From assembly GCF_003001935.1 (NCBI RefSeq), contig NZ_PVNG01000027.1, positions 1-64,000 of the forward strand: a stretch of DNA of 64,000 bases, given 5' to 3'. The position numbers were made by a program, and so were the translations under genes. Below the pieces are notes generated by a model. The model saw nothing but the letters and a program-made list of their open reading frames with translations. It made no database searches and was not told the origin of the DNA. Positions 10,702-18,201 of this stretch are shown here, in pieces. How positions within the stretch are numbered: position 1 is the first letter of the stretch; each line of letters opens with the position of its first letter. The stretch comes from Nonomuraea fuscirosea (lineage in GTDB: Bacteria; Actinomycetota; Actinomycetes; Streptosporangiales; Streptosporangiaceae).

Positions 10702-11721
10702 TCACCACAATCTGTGGGAGCGACTTAGGGATGCGGCCGTCTCTCCGATGGCCGGCACCACGCCTGTGTGCGCCAGGTCGGCGGCGAGGCGGCAGGCCGC
10801 GCTGATGCCCTGCGCCCTGGAGGCGCCGTGGGCGATGACGACGGTGCCGTTGAGGCCGAGCAGGACGGCTCCTCCGTGCTCCTCGGCGTCGAGGCGGCGG
10901 CGCAGGCCGCGGATGCGGGAGCGCTGCATGGCGGCGCCGAGCCGGGCCACCCTGCTGTCGCCGATGCTCTCCCGCAGCTCGGTGAACGCGTAGCGGACCG
11001 CGCCCTCCATGGTCTTGAGCGCCACGTTGCCGGTGAAGCCGTCGGTGGTGATCACGTCGACCTTGCCGGTGAGCAGGTCGTGGCCCTCGACGTTGCCGGC
11101 GAACTGGATGCCGGGGGAGCCCTGCAGCAGCTCGTGGGCGCGTTTGACGAGCTTGTTGCCCTTCTCCGCCTCGCTGCCGATCGTGAGCAGGCCCACCTTG
11201 GGGTCCTGGATGCCGTGGGCGAGCTCGGCGTACGTGGCGCCGAGGTGCGCGAACTGCACCAGCATCTCCGGCTTGACCTCGGCGTTGGCGCCGGCGTCCA
11301 GGAGCACGGTGGGGGCGGGCAGCGTGGGCAGCGCGACGGCGATGGCCGGTCTGAGCACGCCCTGCTGGCCCTTGAGCCGGAGCTTGCCGGTGGCCACGAT
11401 GCCCGCGGTCGATCCGGCGGACACGACCGCGGCGGCGTCGCCGCGGCGGACGAGGTGGCAGGCGACGGCGATGCTGGAACGGGGGCGGCGCAGGCTGGCC
11501 AGCGCGCCCTCGTCCATCGCCAGGGCCTCCTCGGCCCGGACGATCGGGACCTCCTTGGTGGCGTCGTGGTCGGCGAGCGCCTCGTAGAGCACGCGCGGGG
11601 AGCCGACGAGGACGACGGCCAGGCCGCGTTCGCGTACGGCGTGCACGGCGCCCGCCACGATCTCGTGGGGTGCGTGGTCGCCGCCCATGGCGTCGAGCGC
11701 GATGGGCCTGCTGTCGGACAC
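10702..11721 (-). CDS. plsX: phosphate acyltransferase PlsX
   Basis: A 339-residue PlsX. The opening IALDAMGGDHAP, the VSAGSTAGIVATGKL block near residue 105, VLLDAGAN and the VDVITTDGFTGNVALKTMEG block are family signatures. PlsX converts acyl-ACP to acyl-phosphate, which PlsY uses to start phospholipid synthesis. The GTG start follows GAGGTGATCA. In many bacteria plsX sits with rpmF and fab genes. Here it stands upstream of ctpE (43-bp gap, same strand), so it may be a second copy or a relocated gene. Confidence 0.93.
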   Translation of the reverse strand: MSDSRPIALDAMGGDHAPHEIVAGAVHAVRERGLAVVLVGSPRVLYEALADHDATKEVPIVRAEEALAMDEGALASLRRPRSSIAVACHLVRRGDAAAVVSAGSTAGIVATGKLRLKGQQGVLRPAIAVALPTLPAPTVLLDAGANAEVKPEMLVQFAHLGATYAELAHGIQDPKVGLLTIGSEAEKGNKLVKRAHELLQGSPGIQFAGNVEGHDLLTGKVDVITTDGFTGNVALKTMEGAVRYAFTELRESIGDSRVARLGAAMQRSRIRGLRRRLDAEEHGGAVLLGLNGTVVIAHGASRAQGISAACRLAADLAHTGVVPAIGETAASLSRSHRLW

Positions 11722-11940
11722 TGATCACCTCGTACGGCATCGAGCCCGCCGTCACGGCTTGGCCGGTACGCGGGCTCGGTATGTCCGCATCGCAGGCGAG
11801 GCAGGTGCCAGGTTAACCGGCGGGTAGGCCCTGTTGGTTCCCTGGAGGGCACGTTCCAGTCATGTCCGGGCCGGCGGCGGGCCGGTCCTGGGTCCGGTCC
11901 AGGCGGCGCGCCGGGTCCGGGGCTTCGCGCCGGCCGTCCG

Positions 11941-12498
11941 CTAGTGCAGGTTCCAGTCGTCCTTGCCGCGGGTGACGATCACCTTGGAGAACTTCGACGA
12001 CCCGGTCACCCGGATCAGCGGCCCGTCGCCCTGGGACCCGCCCGTCACGTTGCGCTTGCCGAAGATCGAGTTGCCCTCGTCGATCACGTTGGCGTCGTCC
12101 GGCACGCGCACGATCACCTTGCTGAACCGCGCGTCCGTCTCGACGGTGATCTCGCGGCCCGGCAGCACGGCCTCGGACAGGTCGATGATGAGCGCGCCGA
12201 ACCTGGCCGACAGCTTGACGTGCCTGGAGGCCACCCAGTGGCCCTTGCGCACCATCTTGCTGAACTTCGAGTCGATGACCTGCCGTTCGATGCCGGCGGG
12301 CGGGCTGGAGGCGGACACCTCGGGCAGGTCCCGGGTGAGGGGGACGAGCTCGCCGACGGTCTTGGCCGTGTAGGCCACGTCGAGGCGGTCGGCGTGCTCG
12401 ACGCTGGTCAGTCTTCCTGTGGCGAGCGCCTCGCCGAGCACCGCGGCCACGCGGTCGCGGTCGGCGTCGGAAGCGCGAAGCTGCGGATCGTTGGTCAC
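11941..12498 (-). CDS. DUF1707 protein with LiaF-like C-terminal domain
   Basis: A 185-residue cytosolic protein. Residues 7-60 (LRASDADRDRVAAVLGEAL, then TVGELVPLTRDLP) are the DUF1707 helical domain common in actinobacteria. The C-terminal half contains repeating beta-strand units with the phrase KFSKVIV or RFSKVIV seen twice, like the C-terminal domain of LiaF/YvqF cell-envelope response proteins. A regulatory role in envelope stress is possible but unproven. The start is GTG at 12498. No strong ribosome-binding site precedes it, so the mRNA may be leaderless. Confidence 0.75.
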   Translation of the reverse strand: MTNDPQLRASDADRDRVAAVLGEALATGRLTSVEHADRLDVAYTAKTVGELVPLTRDLPEVSASSPPAGIERQVIDSKFSKMVRKGHWVASRHVKLSARFGALIIDLSEAVLPGREITVETDARFSKVIVRVPDDANVIDEGNSIFGKRNVTGGSQGDGPLIRVTGSSKFSKVIVTRGKDDWNLH

Positions 12499-12519
12499 GG
12501 TATAGGAGTTTATGCCGGA

Positions 12520-12535
12520 TCGCGATATGTCGCGA
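12520..12535. promoter_or_regulatory. inverted repeat TCGCGA-N4-TCGCGA
   Basis: The repeat TCGCGATATGTCGCGA lies between the divergent DUF1707 and KamA-family genes, 22 bp from the DUF1707 start. It is a plausible operator for a dimeric regulator serving one or both genes. No regulator is identified. Confidence 0.35.
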
Positions 12536-12544
12536 GTGTCCCGA

Positions 12545-12622
12545 ACCTCAAGGAAAACTTGGAGCCCAGCGGAACCGGTGACGCCGCTGGGCGCGTCCGG
12601 GTATTAAGGACCGTAGACGCGC
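12545..12622 (+). ncRNA. three-hairpin leader before the KamA-family gene
   Basis: Three hairpins follow one another in the 5' region of the radical SAM gene. The first is CCTCAAG-GAAAA-CTTGGAG (12545-12563, one bulge). The second is CCCAGCGG with CCGCTGGG (12565-12591), a perfect 8-bp stem. The third is GCGCGTC-CGG with CCG-TA-GACGCGC (12591-12622), closing over GTATTAAGGA. A purine-rich stretch leads to the ribosome-binding site GGGAAAGG. This looks like a cis-regulatory RNA, but it matches no riboswitch class I can name. Confidence 0.4.
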
Positions 12623-12675
12623 GACAGGGTCGTGAGGTTTACACCCGATCGAACAAAAAAGATGGGAAAGGCCTA

Positions 12676-13992
12676 GTGATCTTGAACCAGGCAGGCACCC
12701 GACGCTTCAAGGCGTACACGTCCAAGCACCTTGACGAGCTTCTGCGGCGTGCAGGGCTGGGTGACGACGAGCGGCTCAAGGTCCGCGCGGTCGCCACGGT
12801 GCTGCCCTTCCGGACGAACGCCTACGTCGTCGATGAACTCATAGATTGGTCTGCCGCGACCGACGACCCCATATACCGGCTGGTCTTCCCGCAGGCGGAC
12901 ATGCTGCCCGCGGAAGACGTGGCCAGGCTGGCCGACCTGCTGAAGGCCGAGGCCCCGAACTCCGAGATCCAGGCCGAGGCGAACCGCGTTCGCGCCCAGC
13001 TCAACCCGCATCCCGCGGGTCAGAAGGAACTCAACGTCCCGAGGATCGGCGACGAGCCCGTCCCCGGGTTGCAGCATAAATATCCGGAGACCGTGCTGAT
13101 CTTCCCCAAACAGGGGCAGACCTGTCACGCCTACTGCACCTACTGCTTCAGGTGGGCGCAGTTCGTCGGCGACGCGGACCTGAAGTTCGCCTCCGACGAC
13201 ATCGGCCAGATGGTCGACTACGTCCGCCGCCATCCCGAGGTCACCAGCGTGCTGATCACCGGCGGCGACGCGATGATCATGGGTGAGCCCGTGATCAGGC
13301 GCTACATGGAGCCGCTGCTCGAACTGGAGCAGCTCGAATCCATCAGGATCGGCACCAAGGCGCTGGCCTACTGGCCGCAGCGGTTCACCACCGACCCCGA
13401 CGCCGACGCCACGTTGCGCCTGTTCGAGGAAGTGGTGGAGGCGGGCAAGAACCTCGCGTTCATGGCCCACTTCTCCCACCCGCGCGAGCTGGAGTCGCCG
13501 CTGGTCGAGTCGGCCGTCAAGCGCATCCTCGGCAGCGGGGCCACGATCAGGACCCAGGCGCCGCTGATCAGGTCGATCAACGACGATCCGGCCGTGTGGT
13601 CGGGCATGTGGCGGCGGCAGCACCGGATGGGGATGATCCCGTACTACATGTTCATCGAGCGTGACACCGGGCCCCAGGACTACTTCGCGGTGCCGCTGGC
13701 CCGCGGGTACGAGATCTTCAGGGAGGCATACTCGTCCGTCTCGGGGCTGTGCCGCACGGTGCGCGGGCCCTCGATGTCGGCCACGCCGGGCAAGGTGTGC
13801 GTCGACGGCGTCACGGAGATCGCCGGGGAGCAGGTCTTCATGCTCCACTTCATCCAGGCCCGCGACCCGTCGCTGGTGGGCCGGCCGTTCTTCGCGCGCT
13901 ACGACCCGTCCGCGGTCTGGCTGACGGATCTGCGCCCGGCCTTCGCCGACCGTTTTCCGTTCGAGCCGGCCGAAGCGCTCCTTCCCGCCTGA
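12676..13992 (+). CDS. KamA-family radical SAM protein
   Basis: A 438-residue protein of the lysine 2,3-aminomutase family. The iron-sulfur motif CHAYCTYC has Cys150, Cys154 and Cys157 (CxxxCxxC) and is followed by FRWAQFVG. The glycine motif VLITGGDAMIMG and the IRIGTKALAYWPQRF block are typical. The segment PSMSATPGKVCVDG near the C terminus may hold the PLP lysine. KamA enzymes move an amino group using SAM and PLP; the substrate here is unknown, since no beta-lysine pathway partner is nearby. The start is GTG at 12676 after GGGAAAGG; upstream in-frame codons have no usable start. The gene has a hairpin-rich leader (see 12545-12622). Confidence 0.85.
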   Translation: MILNQAGTRRFKAYTSKHLDELLRRAGLGDDERLKVRAVATVLPFRTNAYVVDELIDWSAATDDPIYRLVFPQADMLPAEDVARLADLLKAEAPNSEIQAEANRVRAQLNPHPAGQKELNVPRIGDEPVPGLQHKYPETVLIFPKQGQTCHAYCTYCFRWAQFVGDADLKFASDDIGQMVDYVRRHPEVTSVLITGGDAMIMGEPVIRRYMEPLLELEQLESIRIGTKALAYWPQRFTTDPDADATLRLFEEVVEAGKNLAFMAHFSHPRELESPLVESAVKRILGSGATIRTQAPLIRSINDDPAVWSGMWRRQHRMGMIPYYMFIERDTGPQDYFAVPLARGYEIFREAYSSVSGLCRTVRGPSMSATPGKVCVDGVTEIAGEQVFMLHFIQARDPSLVGRPFFARYDPSAVWLTDLRPAFADRFPFEPAEALLPA

Positions 13993-14391
13993 CCGGTCGC
14001 GCGCGTCCACCGCGATCGGAAAGAAACGCACCCCCGGCCCGCGACTTTTTTACGCGACCCTTTGTTCGCGGGCCGGCGGGGGGCGTCCTCCGTGCGCACG
14101 CGCGTGTTCACGCGCGTGCGCACAATATCGAAACAAGGCCCTCCTATTTCCCGGTTTGTCTCTCCGCTCAACGCTCCCCCTTTACTCGGTAACCGGCCTG
14201 CAAACCCCTGCTACATGGGGATTCATGCGCCTGCGGCCGATCAACGCGAGTGATAGAACTGCTGGCGTAGCTCAGCCGTAGCGGCACGCTTCGTGTGGTG
14301 CCCATAGCGCGCACGCCACGGCATACGGGGGTTATCGATTCGCATTTCCACCGCATTCGAGAGCGATCGATCACGAGCCGGGAAGGCAATC
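13993..14391. other. intergenic region with long palindrome
   Basis: The gap follows the KamA-family gene. It contains a T-run at 14046-14051, a perfect 15-bp inverted repeat (14092-14123) and a tRNA-like but non-foldable stretch near 14262-14354. The last 30 bp hold the ribosome-binding region GGGAAGGCAATC of the secreted-protein gene. Base composition is less GC-rich than in the genes. No open frame is convincing. Confidence 0.5.
14092..14123. repeat. perfect 15-bp inverted repeat with 2-nt loop
   Basis: GTGCGCACGCGCGTG (14092-14106) and its exact complement (14109-14123) flank TT. This is longer than the usual terminator stem. No T-tract follows; CACAATATCG comes next. It lies about 100 bp after the KamA-family stop and could terminate or stabilise that mRNA, or be a protein-binding palindrome. 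Confidence 0.7.
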
Positions 14392-15354
14392 ATGAATCGA
14401 GTAGTCAAGACGGCTATGGCCGTCACAGCATTCGGTCTGGCCGCGGCGGCGATGGCCGTGCCCGCGCAGGCCGAAGTTCAATACAGCATCGCCAGGTACG
14501 CTCCCATCGACGGCCAGGGGGCGGGCACCGCCGCAGCCGGCAGCCCGCTGGGCGGCCTCCTGAGCGGCCTGGCCGGCAAGGGTCTGCTGGGCGGCCTGCT
14601 GGACGGCCTCAAGGCCAAGTCCGCCGCCAAGCCGCCCACCCAGATGACGGAGGCGGAGCTCGACGCCGCCGCCGAGAACCAGGCCGAGCAGGGCATCTCG
14701 GCGAACGGCTTCGAGGACATCACCCAGGACGGTGGCCCGCTGCCCGAGCTGTCGCCCATCGTCGGCGGCTTCCCGCTCACCACCGGCAGCAGCCTCACCG
14801 GCTCGCTGCCCGTCCTGTCGGGCGCGGCCCGCATGGCGCAGCCGGCGACGCCCTCGGTCAAGGCGGGCAAGCAGGGTCGCGGCGAGGCCGCGGCCACCGG
14901 CACGTCCGCGCAGAGCGCGATCACCGGCCTGCTCGGGTCGCCCGCAGGGGGCGCGGTGACCCAGTTGCACGCCACCAGCCTGCTGCCGGCCTCCGACAGC
15001 GGCACCGTCATGGCCGGCACCACCAAGGGCTTCCAGTCCCTGTCGGCCGACCTCGTCCTCGGCGGTCTCGGCCAGGCCGCGCAGCGCGCCCTGCCGAACG
15101 CCACCGGCGGCGGGCTGGCCCCGATGATCGGGCACGTCGCGCCCGCCGAGATGGCGCCGGTCGTCGAGGCGCTGCCCGCGACCTCCCAGGCCGCCGCCAT
15201 GGACGACCTCGCCCCGCTCGTCGAGGAGGGCGCGGGCTTCGTCCAGGCCCGCGGGACCAGGGCCGCCGGTTCCTACAGCGACGTCATCACCGCCCTCGGC
15301 TGGACCACCGACGCGCTGACGAGCTCGGTGCGGGACCGCTGGGTTCGCGACTAA
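14392..15354 (+). CDS. secreted Ala/Gly/Leu-rich protein of unknown function
   Basis: A 320-residue exported protein. The signal peptide has basic MNRVVK, a hydrophobic stretch and an AQA cleavage site around residue 27. The mature part is low in charge and contains Gly-Leu-rich segments (GGLLSGLAGKGLLGGLLDGL, residues about 54-73) and several similar Leu-Gly-Gly-Leu pieces. No catalytic motif, membrane anchor or cysteine is visible. The ATG follows GGGAAGG. It may be an envelope-associated or structural protein; the function is not known. Confidence 0.75.
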   Translation: MNRVVKTAMAVTAFGLAAAAMAVPAQAEVQYSIARYAPIDGQGAGTAAAGSPLGGLLSGLAGKGLLGGLLDGLKAKSAAKPPTQMTEAELDAAAENQAEQGISANGFEDITQDGGPLPELSPIVGGFPLTTGSSLTGSLPVLSGAARMAQPATPSVKAGKQGRGEAAATGTSAQSAITGLLGSPAGGAVTQLHATSLLPASDSGTVMAGTTKGFQSLSADLVLGGLGQAAQRALPNATGGGLAPMIGHVAPAEMAPVVEALPATSQAAAMDDLAPLVEEGAGFVQARGTRAAGSYSDVITALGWTTDALTSSVRDRWVRD

Positions 15355-15893
15355 GACCGCGACGGAGGCGCTGATGAGCGAGGCCGGCCCGAGCCCGGCA
15401 GTACGGTTCGCGGGCGTCCTAGGTGCCGACGCCCGGGCACCGGACCCGCCGGCGACGTGGCGGCCCGCTCGCGTGCCCCAGCTGTTCCCTGACGGCGGGT
15501 CCCGCATCGGGATGCTGCCACACTGACGCGGCAGGTCGCCGGGGCTCCCATGAGGTGCCGGGCGCCCGGGACACTGACGCGCGACGGTTGCGAGGCTCCC
15601 GCGAGAGCGGGCCGCCTCATCACGGGCCTGGGCGGACGCGCCCACGGCCAGGGCGCGGGCGCCGCTACTGCAGGGCAGCGGCGCCGCCCCACGCCGCCAA
15701 CCCCTTGTGGTTGGCGGCGCTTTTCGTTGTACGGGGACGTGCCCTTCCTTCGTCTCGCCGTCCTGGGCGCGGGTTCAGGGTGGCTGTGGTGGCCGTGGAA
15801 GGCGCGAGGGGCGGTGGTTCGGCCTCGGGGCGTGGGGGGTCTTCCCGGGGCGTCGTGGCGGCTCTGAAGGCGTGGCGAGTCAGGGGAGACGGG
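15355..15893. other. intergenic region with terminator and imperfect direct repeat
   Basis: The region holds an imperfect repeat about 51 bp apart in which CACTGACGCG and GGCTCCC recur (near 15521-15550 and 15571-15604), then the terminator at 15692. From 15725 to 15893 the plus strand is G-rich with nothing recognisable. Read-through from the minus-strand mini-gene at 15894 would enter this C-rich (on its strand) tract. Confidence 0.4.
15692..15724 (+). terminator. intrinsic terminator
   Basis: CGCCGCCAACC (15692-15702) pairs perfectly with GGTTGGCGGCG (15709-15719) around a short loop, followed by CTTTTCG. It lies about 340 bp after the secreted-protein stop, so an unseen transcript such as a long 3' UTR probably ends here. 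Confidence 0.85.
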
Positions 15894-16067
15894 TCAGGGG
15901 AGGCGGACGCCTGTGCGGCGGGCTATCTGGGCCTGCAGGCGGGCCATCTGCCAGTGCAGCTCGAGAAGCTGCTCGGCGAGCTGCATCCTCGGGATCTCGG
16001 ACACCTCCTCGGTGGCCAGGTGGTCAATCGCGGCCGAAAGCTCTGCCATCGCGAGCCCCCACTCCAT
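15894..16067 (-). CDS. 57-residue helical protein, DUF222-N-terminus-like
   Basis: A 57-codon frame with gene-like codon use and a GAGGAA ribosome-binding site six bases before the ATG at 16067. An internal ATG at 16049 is an alternative start. The protein is almost entirely amphipathic helix (LSAAIDHLATEEVSEIP, then LAEQLLELHWQMARLQAQIA). It resembles the start of DUF222/13E12-type proteins, which precede an HNH nuclease, but no nuclease part follows: it stops after TGVRLP. It may be a true small dimerising protein or the remnant of a longer gene. Confidence 0.6.
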   Translation of the reverse strand: MEWGLAMAELSAAIDHLATEEVSEIPRMQLAEQLLELHWQMARLQAQIARRTGVRLP

Positions 16068-16214
16068 CACCGTTCCTCGGATCGAATTGACGTTCGAATC
16101 CTATCGGAACGGCAGGCTCGGTGTCAGTCTTTTGCCCCTCGGGTCGCGGGAGTTTCGTACACAAGATCGAACTGGAGGAGAGCGGGGCTCGCGTGGTGGC
16201 GGCGCGCCACTGGA

Positions 16215-16805
16215 TCACTCCGCGCGAAGGCGCGAGAGATGGTGATCGAGCAGCGCCGCGACGTCGTCCGGGGTGTAGTGGCCGACCAGGGTGGGGTTGA
16301 CGATGCCCAGGGCGAAGGCGTAGAGGAGGCTCGCCTCCTTGGCGGCCTCCAGGTGGGCGGCGAGTTGGCCGGCGCTCTGGGCGGCGCTGATCTGGTCGGT
16401 GAGGAGCGCCAGCAGGGCCGCGTAGCCCGCCCGCATCGCGGCCGCCTGGTCCTCGGACACGACCGAGCTCGCCTGGAACGCCAGCCCGATCCGGTTGAGG
16501 TAGCGGCGCTCCTCGTCCAGCGGCAGCAGCTCCAGGATGGCCGCGCGCAGCACGTCGAGCGGGGTGGTCCGGTCCGCGGCGACGGCCGCCACCCGTTCGC
16601 CGATCCAGATCGCGATGCGCTCCAGTGCCAGCAGCAGCATCTGGTCCTTCGTCGTGACGTAGTACTGCACCGCCCCCATCGACATGCCGGCCTCGGCGGC
16701 GACCTCCCTCAGGCTGACGCTCTCCATGCCCCTGGCGTGGATGACGCGGTGCACGGCCTCGGCGATGTGCCGACGCCGGGCGTCGTGGTCGACGATCTTC
16801 GGCAT
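16215..16805 (-). CDS. TetR-family transcriptional regulator
   Basis: A 196-residue repressor-type protein. Residues about 8-55 form the TetR helix-turn-helix: ARRRHIAEAVHRVIHARGM, then VSLREVAAEAGMSMGAVQYYV. The C-terminal ligand domain is helical with a TetR_C_6-like LGIVNPTLVGHYTPDDV. The start is set at the ATG giving MPKIVDHD; an ATG six codons upstream (MRKRRN) is possible. The gene is divergent from the glycosyltransferase at 16870, with a palindromic site between them, so it probably represses that gene and itself. Confidence 0.85.
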   Translation of the reverse strand: MPKIVDHDARRRHIAEAVHRVIHARGMESVSLREVAAEAGMSMGAVQYYVTTKDQMLLLALERIAIWIGERVAAVAADRTTPLDVLRAAILELLPLDEERRYLNRIGLAFQASSVVSEDQAAAMRAGYAALLALLTDQISAAQSAGQLAAHLEAAKEASLLYAFALGIVNPTLVGHYTPDDVAALLDHHLSRLRAE

Positions 16806-16829
16806 GTTCCGTCGCTTTCTCATGCGGGT

Positions 16830-16863
16830 GCATGGTAAAAACCGGCATGTTCTTTTATCATGC
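16830..16863. promoter_or_regulatory. probable TetR operator
   Basis: GCATGGTAAAA (16830-16840) and TTTTATCATGC (16853-16863) are complementary at 10 of 11 positions with a 12-bp spacer. The site ends six bases before the glycosyltransferase ATG and lies 25 bp upstream of the TetR start, where an autoregulatory operator is expected. Confidence 0.55.
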
Positions 16864-16869
16864 GACTGT

Positions 16870-18105
16870 ATGACAACAAAAGTTCTGATCATCGGGATCG
16901 GTACGCGTGGGGACGTGGCGCCGTACGCGGGCCTCGGGGTGCGGTTACGCGAGGCCGGGCACGAGGTGACGATCGCCGCGCACGAACCCTACGCGGAGCT
17001 GGTGCCCGATGCGGGCCTGGCGTGCGTCACGCTTCCGGGGGACCCGCTCACCGCTCTGACCGGCCGCATCTCCATCAGCGCCTTCAGGGACTACAGCGAG
17101 CAGCTCGTCGAAGGCCTGGCCGGGCTGCGCGAGCGGGAGGCCGACGTGCTCCTGCTCGGCGTGGCGGGCGCGCCCGCCTGTCACGTCGCCGAGGCGATGG
17201 GGGTGCCGAGCATGGGCGTGCATCTGCAGCCGGTCGATCCCACCGGGGACTTCCCGCCGGTCATGAGCCTGCTCCGGCGCTCGCTCGGCCGGTGGGGGAA
17301 CCGCAGGGCGGCGCGGCTGGCGTTCGAGGTGCCCGCCGCGGGCCCGCTGCTGGCCGGGCTGGGCGTGAGGATGCGGGCCCGGCTGGGCCTGCCCCCGATG
17401 ACCCCGCGCGCCCTCTACCGGCGCAGGGAGAGCACGCGCTGGCCGGTCTTCCACGGGGTCAGCCCGCTGGTGCTGCCGCGCCCGGCCGACTGGCGGCCGG
17501 GGCTGGAGATCACCGGTTACTGGTGGCCGCCACGGCCGCGGGGCTGGCAGCCGGACCCGGTGCTGCGCGACTTCCTGGCGTCGGGGCCCGCACCGGTCTT
17601 CGTCGGTTTCGGCAGCCTGGCCGGTACGCGGGCCGAGCAGTACACCGCGCTGGCCGTGGACGCGTTGCGGCGGGCCGGGCTGCGCGGCGTGTTGCAGACC
17701 GGTGTCCGGGGGCTCCTCTCCGACGACGTGCTGGGGGTCGGCGACGTGCCGCACGACTGGCTGTTCCCCCGGATGGCCGCCGTCGCCCACCACTGCGGCG
17801 GTGGCACCACCGGAAGTGGGGTGCGGGCGGGGGTGCCCGCGGTGGCCGTGCCGGTCATGAACGACCAGCCGTTCTGGGCGTCCAGGCTGACGGCACTCGG
17901 TGTGGCCTCGGCCGCGATCCCGTTCCGCCGCCTGACGCCCGCGCGGCTGGCCGCCGCGCTCACCGCGGCGGTCACCGACCCGGGCTACGGGGAGCGGGCC
18001 CGGGCTCTCTCGGCCGGGGTCTCGGCGGAGGACGGTGCGGCGCCCGTGGTCGAGGCGGTGGACCGGCTCCAGGCCCGCGACGGGCCCGGCCGCCGGCACG
18101 GATGA
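16870..18105 (+). CDS. UGT-type (GT1 family) glycosyltransferase
   Basis: A 411-residue GT-B enzyme. It opens with VLIIGIGTRGDVAPYAGLGV, the N-terminal fold of sterol and antibiotic glycosyltransferases. Its C-terminal donor site reads VPHDWLFPRMAAVAHHCGGGTTGSGVRAGVP, the family signature with the His-x-Gly-Gly loop varied to HHCGGGTTG. It should transfer a sugar from a nucleotide donor to a small lipophilic acceptor. With the divergent TetR it resembles self-protection or xenobiotic glycosylation modules. The ATG at 16870 has almost no leader beyond the operator, so the mRNA may be leaderless. Confidence 0.85.
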   Translation: MTTKVLIIGIGTRGDVAPYAGLGVRLREAGHEVTIAAHEPYAELVPDAGLACVTLPGDPLTALTGRISISAFRDYSEQLVEGLAGLREREADVLLLGVAGAPACHVAEAMGVPSMGVHLQPVDPTGDFPPVMSLLRRSLGRWGNRRAARLAFEVPAAGPLLAGLGVRMRARLGLPPMTPRALYRRRESTRWPVFHGVSPLVLPRPADWRPGLEITGYWWPPRPRGWQPDPVLRDFLASGPAPVFVGFGSLAGTRAEQYTALAVDALRRAGLRGVLQTGVRGLLSDDVLGVGDVPHDWLFPRMAAVAHHCGGGTTGSGVRAGVPAVAVPVMNDQPFWASRLTALGVASAAIPFRRLTPARLAAALTAAVTDPGYGERARALSAGVSAEDGAAPVVEAVDRLQARDGPGRRHG

Positions 18106-18107
18106 CG

Positions 18108-18199
18108 GGCCGGCGGTGGTGGGTGACGTCCGACGTGAGCCGCCCTGCTGACAGGCCGGCGGTGGCGGATGAAGTCCGACGTGAGCCGCCCCGCTGGTC
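18108..18199. repeat. 46-bp direct repeat, two copies
   Basis: GGCCGGCGGTGG, then GTCCGACGTGAGCCGCCC and GCTG recur at 18108 and 18154 with a few differences. The pair fills the short gap between the convergent glycosyltransferase and exporter genes. Confidence 0.75.
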
Positions 18200-18201
18200 G
18201 A

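Noticed and set aside
14262..14354. tRNA-like stretch with GGCGTAGCTCAGC and a GTTATCGATTCGC-like T-loop
   Set aside because: The D stem does not pair, the acceptor arm has no proper 3' partner and the T loop is interrupted, so it does not fold as a tRNA. It may be a degraded tRNA or chance similarity.
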